A DNA stretch of 10,917 bases from a bacterium (lineage in GTDB: Bacteria > Patescibacteria > Dojkabacteria > SC72): NCBI GenBank assembly GCA_029553845.1, contig JAKPKF010000158.1, positions 1 through 10,917 of the forward strand, in the 5' to 3' direction. The position numbers were made by a program, and so were the translations under genes. The first letter of the stretch is position 1; each line of letters opens with the position of its first letter. A model generated the notes under the pieces. The model searched no databases. It saw only the letters and a program-made list of their open reading frames with translations, and was not told the origin of the DNA. This document shows, one piece after another, positions 7,966 to 10,917 of the stretch.

Positions 7966-9141
7966 ATTTCTCCTGCTGCAGATGATGCAGAATTAGTAGC
8001 ATTGCTTGCTAACCCAGAAGTTGAAGGGGTAATTTTAGCTGAAGGTCAAACTTATAATACTCCAATAGATGTTAATCGTAAGTTTGCCGTTTACGGACCT
8101 AACCAAGGTATAAGTGGTTTATCTGCCGAAAGAAAACCTGAAGCACTTCTATTAGGTGGTATTGGAACATATGGCGGTGGACTAGAAGTAGATGGAGTTA
8201 AACTTGAAACTTATGGTGTTTATGCAAGACTAAATGAAATAGGCGATGTGGAAATTAGAAATACTATAATTAATGACATAACAACTGCTCATGCTGATGA
8301 ATATTACGGTGCACTTTCTGGTATATTCTTAAGAAATAAAGGAAAAGTTACAATTGAAGCAGTTAAGATTACTAACATAAATCATCATAGAGCTAATAAT
8401 GGTATTACACTTGGTTCTTATAATCCGGGTGCTGCTACTGACATAGTTATTCGAAACTGTCATATTGAAAATGTAACTCATAATTCAATCACAATTTCTA
8501 CTTCAAAATCTATAAAGAGTGCAGAAATTGTTAATAATACATTTATTAACTGGAATTCTGATATGGATGAAGATGTTGGTGATAGTAAAGAGGGCGGAAG
8601 AGCTTTAAGGCTTTCATTCCAATCTGTTGAAGAACTACCATTCGAGTTAAAGATTCAAAACAATATTATGACAGCTCCAAATTATGAAGCTGCAGGTGCT
8701 CATATAACAGATGAAGAATTCATTAAGATTAACGGCACTGGCAAACTTGCTTCAGTTATATTTGAAGGTAACGTAATTTCTCAACCAGTTGCTGGATTAT
8801 GCGTTTTAGGAATGTCTCCAATAGGCGGAGCTAACAAACCTTATGCTTACTTAAAGAATGCAGATGATTCTTATTCGTTTGTAAAAGTTAATGAATTTGT
8901 TGCAGCTGACTTTAATACTGGTTTAGAATTTGCTGGGTATTTAGCAGATGGTAACACAGATGTGCATACTGCAGTTAAAACTGAACTAGATCCATTTCAA
9001 GATTTATATACTGTAGATTCATGGACTGCTTACCAACAAGTTATTACTGATAATGGAGTTACTGCAGCATCTACAGGTGAACAAATCTATAATGCTACTT
9101 TAAATATTAAATTAGCACAAGCTGATTTAGTTTTGAAGTAG
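7603..9141 (+). CDS. Beta-helix / FIVAR-like modular surface protein fragment
   Basis: The first in-frame Met is at 7603, but it lacks a Shine-Dalgarno sequence and lies inside beta-helix homology that extends back to ~7531. It is therefore probably not a real start. Residues 1-70 are the tail of one beta-helix domain, and ~75-121 a FIVAR-like helical module (YEAFINETN, KEIYEATLALP). Residues ~125-400 are a complete right-handed parallel beta-helix of the pectate-lyase-like fold, with a typical lead-in (ELVALLANPEVEGVILAEG, FAVYGPNQGISGLS) and repeated IRNC-IENV / IVNNTFINW rungs. Residues ~400-455 are a second tail (FAGYLADG, matching VAGYLSA in the first), and ~462-512 a second FIVAR-like module. 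The gene ends in tandem stops TAG TAA. No sorting signal or transmembrane segment is visible. The fold often binds or cleaves polysaccharide, but no catalytic set can be assigned. It may be untranslated in its present form. Confidence 0.7.
   Translation: MHATQNVLSMDIDGVAGLEEYVYVSRLDAGAYGAYALEKVAELAKAEFDSGVRVAGYLSAAEALAVFNPLAEEVYPLNQYTQSTADAYEAFINETNVLLTGKEIYEATLALPIEQAKLIKKISPAADDAELVALLANPEVEGVILAEGQTYNTPIDVNRKFAVYGPNQGISGLSAERKPEALLLGGIGTYGGGLEVDGVKLETYGVYARLNEIGDVEIRNTIINDITTAHADEYYGALSGIFLRNKGKVTIEAVKITNINHHRANNGITLGSYNPGAATDIVIRNCHIENVTHNSITISTSKSIKSAEIVNNTFINWNSDMDEDVGDSKEGGRALRLSFQSVEELPFELKIQNNIMTAPNYEAAGAHITDEEFIKINGTGKLASVIFEGNVISQPVAGLCVLGMSPIGGANKPYAYLKNADDSYSFVKVNEFVAADFNTGLEFAGYLADGNTDVHTAVKTELDPFQDLYTVDSWTAYQQVITDNGVTAASTGEQIYNATLNIKLAQADLVLK
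8713..9138 (+). repeat. Diverged duplicate: beta-helix tail plus FIVAR-like module, copy 2
   Basis: This is the C-terminal end of the downstream open frame and follows an intact beta-helix body. It serves as the reference showing that the segment at 7531-7965 is a truncated module. Its last helix ends directly at the stop codon. Confidence 0.6.
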
Positions 9142-9165
9142 TAATTCCAAAAAAATAGATAAAAG

Positions 9166-9196
9166 AAGAGTAACCTTCGGGTTACTCTTTTCTTTT
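9166..9196 (+). terminator. Intrinsic terminator after the beta-helix gene
   Basis: A 10-bp perfect stem (AAGAGTAACC / GGTTACTCTT) closes a stable UUCG tetraloop at 9176-9179. It is followed by the T-rich tract TTTTCTTTT. It starts about 25 nt after the tandem stops at 9139-9144 and separates the surface-protein unit from the dehydrogenase gene. Confidence 0.9.
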
Positions 9197-9210
9197 GCTT
9201 AAAGAGATTG

Positions 9211-9239
9211 TTGCAAAATAAAGGTTATTGTGTTATAAT
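9211..9239 (+). promoter_or_regulatory. Extended -10 sigma-A-type promoter for the dehydrogenase gene
   Basis: The -10 is a perfect TATAAT (9234-9239) preceded by TG at 9231-9232. A weaker -35, TTGCAA (9211-9216), lies 17 nt upstream. Transcription should start near 9246, leaving a 5' UTR of about 23 nt. That is too short for a riboswitch, and no operator-like inverted repeat is obvious. Confidence 0.8.
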
Positions 9240-9251
9240 TTCTTTGTAGTT

Positions 9252-9258
9252 AAGGAGG
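9252..9258 (+). promoter_or_regulatory. Shine-Dalgarno site of the dehydrogenase gene
   Basis: AAGGAGG is followed by a 10-nt spacer to the ATG at 9269. A second ATG directly follows at 9272, with a 13-nt spacer. The first is preferred on spacing, but the protein differs by only one Met. Confidence 0.85.
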
Positions 9259-9268
9259 TATTTGAACT

Positions 9269-10228
9269 ATGATGAAAGGATGGCAATTTACTAGAACTAA
9301 TGAGCCATTAAAATTAGTGGAAAAGGAAATACCTAAAGCTAAACCAGGATTTGTAGTTATTAGAACTGGTGCTTGTGGTATTTGTCATTCAGATGTTGGG
9401 ACTCTAAGAGATGAGGGTTGGATGGCATTAATGAATCCCCCTGTAATTATGGGTCATGAAAATGCAGGAACAATCATTGAGGTCGGAAAAGGTGTTAAAG
9501 ATTTTAAAGTAGGAGATCATGTTGCTATTTGCCCTACTGGACCATCAGGTGTTGGTGCTCCTGGTTATGTTTATGATGGTGGATTTGGGACACATATTCA
9601 TGCCCCTGCTGCTGACTTAGTTTTAGTTCCTAAGGGAATTGGTATGGCAAATGCAGCAGCAGCTACTGATGCTGGTATGACTTCATATCATGCTATTTTT
9701 ACAGTTGGTGGTGGTAAACCGGAAATGAATATAGGTTTAATCGGTATTGGTGGTTTGGGCCAATGTGGATTACAAGCACTAATTGCTTCTGGGTGTAAAA
9801 ATGTTTATGCAGTTGATATTAACGAACATGCAAGAGAGTTAGCTAGAAAAATTGGTGCTAAAGAAGTTGGAAAAGACATTAAAGAATTTAAAGATAAGAA
9901 TTTAAATTTAATCGTTGACTTTGCTGGCTTTGGTCAAACTACTACAGATGCTTTAGAAACTTTAGCTCCTGGTGGAACTTGTGTGTTAGTGGGTATGGGA
10001 AAATTAGAATTTAAAGTTAATGTTACAGATTTTATTGTTAACAACAAAAAAATTCTTTCATCAGTTGGTGGTAATAAAGACGACATTGCTGCTATATATA
10101 AATTAATGGCTTCAGGGAAAATGGAGCCAATGCTACATGAAATTAAATTTATGGATATTCCAAAAGGAATAGAAGAATTAGAACAAGGTAAAGTGAAAGG
10201 ACGTTTAGTAGCAGTATACGAAGAATAA
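9269..10228 (+). CDS. Zinc-dependent medium-chain alcohol dehydrogenase
   Basis: A 319-residue member of the MDR superfamily, predicted to interconvert an alcohol and an aldehyde or ketone with NAD(P)(H) in the cytosol. The N-terminal GroES-like catalytic domain shows zinc-site residues C39 (GICHSD), H63 and E64 (GHENAG), and D134 (ATDAGMTSYHA) where many relatives have Cys. The Rossmann domain has GIGGLG at 159-164, and D183 (AVDIN) at the end of beta-2, which favours NAD over NADP. The four-Cys structural zinc lobe expected near residues 88-110 is missing: only C88 is present, in a Gly/Pro-rich loop. This explains a length slightly below the usual ~340. The Cys-His-Asp ligand set and absent structural zinc recall the Clostridium beijerinckii secondary alcohol dehydrogenase, but overall similarity to it looks limited. 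Substrate cannot be assigned. The gene is monocistronic, ends in tandem TAA codons, and has its own promoter and terminator. Confidence 0.92.
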   Translation: MMKGWQFTRTNEPLKLVEKEIPKAKPGFVVIRTGACGICHSDVGTLRDEGWMALMNPPVIMGHENAGTIIEVGKGVKDFKVGDHVAICPTGPSGVGAPGYVYDGGFGTHIHAPAADLVLVPKGIGMANAAAATDAGMTSYHAIFTVGGGKPEMNIGLIGIGGLGQCGLQALIASGCKNVYAVDINEHARELARKIGAKEVGKDIKEFKDKNLNLIVDFAGFGQTTTDALETLAPGGTCVLVGMGKLEFKVNVTDFIVNNKKILSSVGGNKDDIAAIYKLMASGKMEPMLHEIKFMDIPKGIEELEQGKVKGRLVAVYEE

Positions 10229-10256
10229 TAATTTTCTTTTTTGATATAGGTTTATT

Positions 10257-10287
10257 AAAGGCTCATCTTGAAAGTTGAGCCTTTTTA
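10257..10287 (+). terminator. Intrinsic terminator after the dehydrogenase gene
   Basis: A 9-bp stem AAAGGCTCA / TGAGCCTTT (10257-10265 with 10276-10284) has a 10-nt loop that can form two further pairs. It runs into a short T-tract. It lies about 26 nt after the tandem stops at 10226-10231 and insulates the rRNA promoter downstream. Confidence 0.88.
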
Positions 10288-10332
10288 TAATAATATAGGT
10301 TATTAATTAGGCAAATTACTCTTACTTAATCC

Positions 10333-10361
10333 TTGACATTTATGATGAAATAGTGTATAAT
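10333..10361 (+). promoter_or_regulatory. Perfect-consensus promoter of the rRNA operon
   Basis: TTGACA (10333-10338) and TATAAT (10356-10361) are both exact and separated by the optimal 17 nt. Transcription would begin near 10367-10369, about 90 nt before the 16S 5' end. AT-rich sequence just upstream (10285-10330) could act as an UP element. Only one promoter is visible, whereas rRNA operons often have tandem ones. Confidence 0.92.
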
Positions 10362-10367
10362 AATAAA

Positions 10368-10458
10368 GCACGTGACGAGAACATGTGTATAAATAAGTCT
10401 TTGAAAACTAAACAAACAAGAGAAGAGACAGGAATAAACTAGAAATAGTTTAGATAAT
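10368..10458 (+). promoter_or_regulatory. rRNA leader with boxA-like antitermination motif and two hairpins
   Basis: The motif GTCTTTGAAAACTAAACAA at 10397-10415 closely resembles the boxA-type leader element of Bacillus rRNA operons, bound by NusB/NusE (S10) for antitermination. Upstream, CACGTG at 10369-10374 can pair with CATGTG at 10382-10387 (6 bp, one G-U). Downstream, TAAACTA / TAGTTTA (10435-10441 with 10446-10452) forms a 7-bp hairpin with a GAAA tetraloop, ending about 6 nt before the mature 16S. It may take part in 5' processing; that role is inference. Confidence 0.75.
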
Positions 10459-10917
10459 AAATTGAGAGTTTGATCCTGGCTCAGGATTAACGCTGGCGGC
10501 ATGCCTAATACATGCAAGTCGAACGGAAGAAATGAGAAAGAGTTTACTCATTTTTATTTTTTTAGTGGCGAACGGGTGAGTAATATATAGATAACCTACC
10601 TTTTAGTTGGGGATAACAGAGGGAAACTTTTGCTAATACCGAATAAAATAATTAGATGCATGTTTAATTATTAAAAGGGGCTCCAAAGCCCCGCTAGAAG
10701 AGGGGTCTATATCGCATTAGCTAGTTGGTAAGATAACAGCCTACCAAGGCGATGATGCGTAGCTGTGCTGAGAGGCAGAACAGCCACATTGGGACTGAGA
10801 TACGGCCCAAACTCCTACGGGAGGCAGCAGTAGGGAATTTTCGGCAATGGGGGGAACCCTGACCGAGCAATGCCGCGTGATTGAAGAAGATCTTCGGATC
10901 GTAAAGATCTGTTATTA
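10459..10917 (+). rRNA. 16S ribosomal RNA, 5' partial gene (first ~459 nt)
   Basis: It begins with the universal 27F-site sequence AGAGTTTGATCCTGGCTCAG at 10465-10484. It contains ACTCCTACGGGAGGCAGCAG near 10811-10830 and TGCCGCGTGA near 10871-10880, and runs off the window in the V3 region. The 5' end is placed by analogy with E. coli and may be off by a few nt. Variable regions are AT-rich, with a V1 stem AAATGAG / CTCATTT. The helix before V3, GATC-TTCG-GATC, keeps pairing. The signature fits Bacilli of the Erysipelotrichia / RF39-like Mycoplasmatota type. 23S, 5S and any tRNAs lie outside. Confidence 0.97.

Noticed and set aside
2..9141. UGA read as tryptophan (mycoplasma code)
   Set aside because: All Trp codons seen in the conserved GWY and AKW positions are TGG, and no in-frame TGA interrupts the long frames.
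9197..9268. Riboswitch or operator before the dehydrogenase gene
   Set aside because: The predicted 5' UTR is only about 23 nt, and no clear inverted repeat overlaps the promoter.
10326..10517. Reverse-strand 63-codon open frame
   Set aside because: It overlaps the rRNA promoter, the leader and the 16S 5' end, which explain the sequence fully.

Overview
The window is AT-rich and reads as a Firmicutes-type chromosome. Shine-Dalgarno, promoter and terminator signals are standard for Bacilli, and Trp is encoded by TGG with ordinary stop codons, so this is not the UGA=Trp code of Mycoplasma/Spiroplasma. The 3' end is the start of a 16S rRNA gene. Its conserved stretches (for example GGGAATTTTCGGCAATGGGG followed by ACCGAGCAATGCCGCGTGA) resemble the Erysipelotrichia / non-parasitic Mycoplasmatota (RF39-like) part of the Bacilli. 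Species or genus cannot be fixed from 459 nt by eye.

Layout, all on the + strand. (1) Positions 2-7540 hold the 3' part of a giant surface-type protein gene, open at the left edge. It has N-terminal Ig-like regions, an unidentified beta-rich region, a helical spacer, about 19 InlB-type B-repeats (Listeria-Bacteroides repeats) and a C-terminal FIVAR-like helical module. Two of the B-repeats are split by related, mostly helical insertions. (2) About 7531-9141, in the -1 frame relative to the first gene, carries the tail of one right-handed beta-helix domain, a FIVAR-like module, a complete beta-helix domain and another FIVAR-like module. It has no ribosome binding site, and its coding homology starts before the stop codon of the upstream gene. 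The two frames therefore look like pieces of one larger modular adhesin-like gene (or two tandem paralogues) joined out of frame by a deletion, or by an assembly collapse. A UUCG-loop terminator follows at 9166-9196. (3) Positions 9269-10228 hold a monocistronic medium-chain zinc alcohol dehydrogenase gene with its own extended -10 promoter, strong ribosome binding site and terminator. (4) Positions 10333-10917 hold a perfect-consensus promoter, a leader of about 90 nt with a boxA-like antitermination motif and two hairpins, and the first ~459 nt of a 16S rRNA gene, cut by the window edge.

The three units are transcriptionally separate: each is closed by an intrinsic terminator, and the last two have visible promoters. 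The large genes probably act outside the cell (adhesion or glycan/surface interaction), the dehydrogenase in cytosolic redox metabolism, and the rRNA operon in translation. No functional link between them is visible. I found no defence system, CRISPR array, tRNA or insertion sequence. The most interesting points are the split B-repeats and the out-of-frame junction near 7531.
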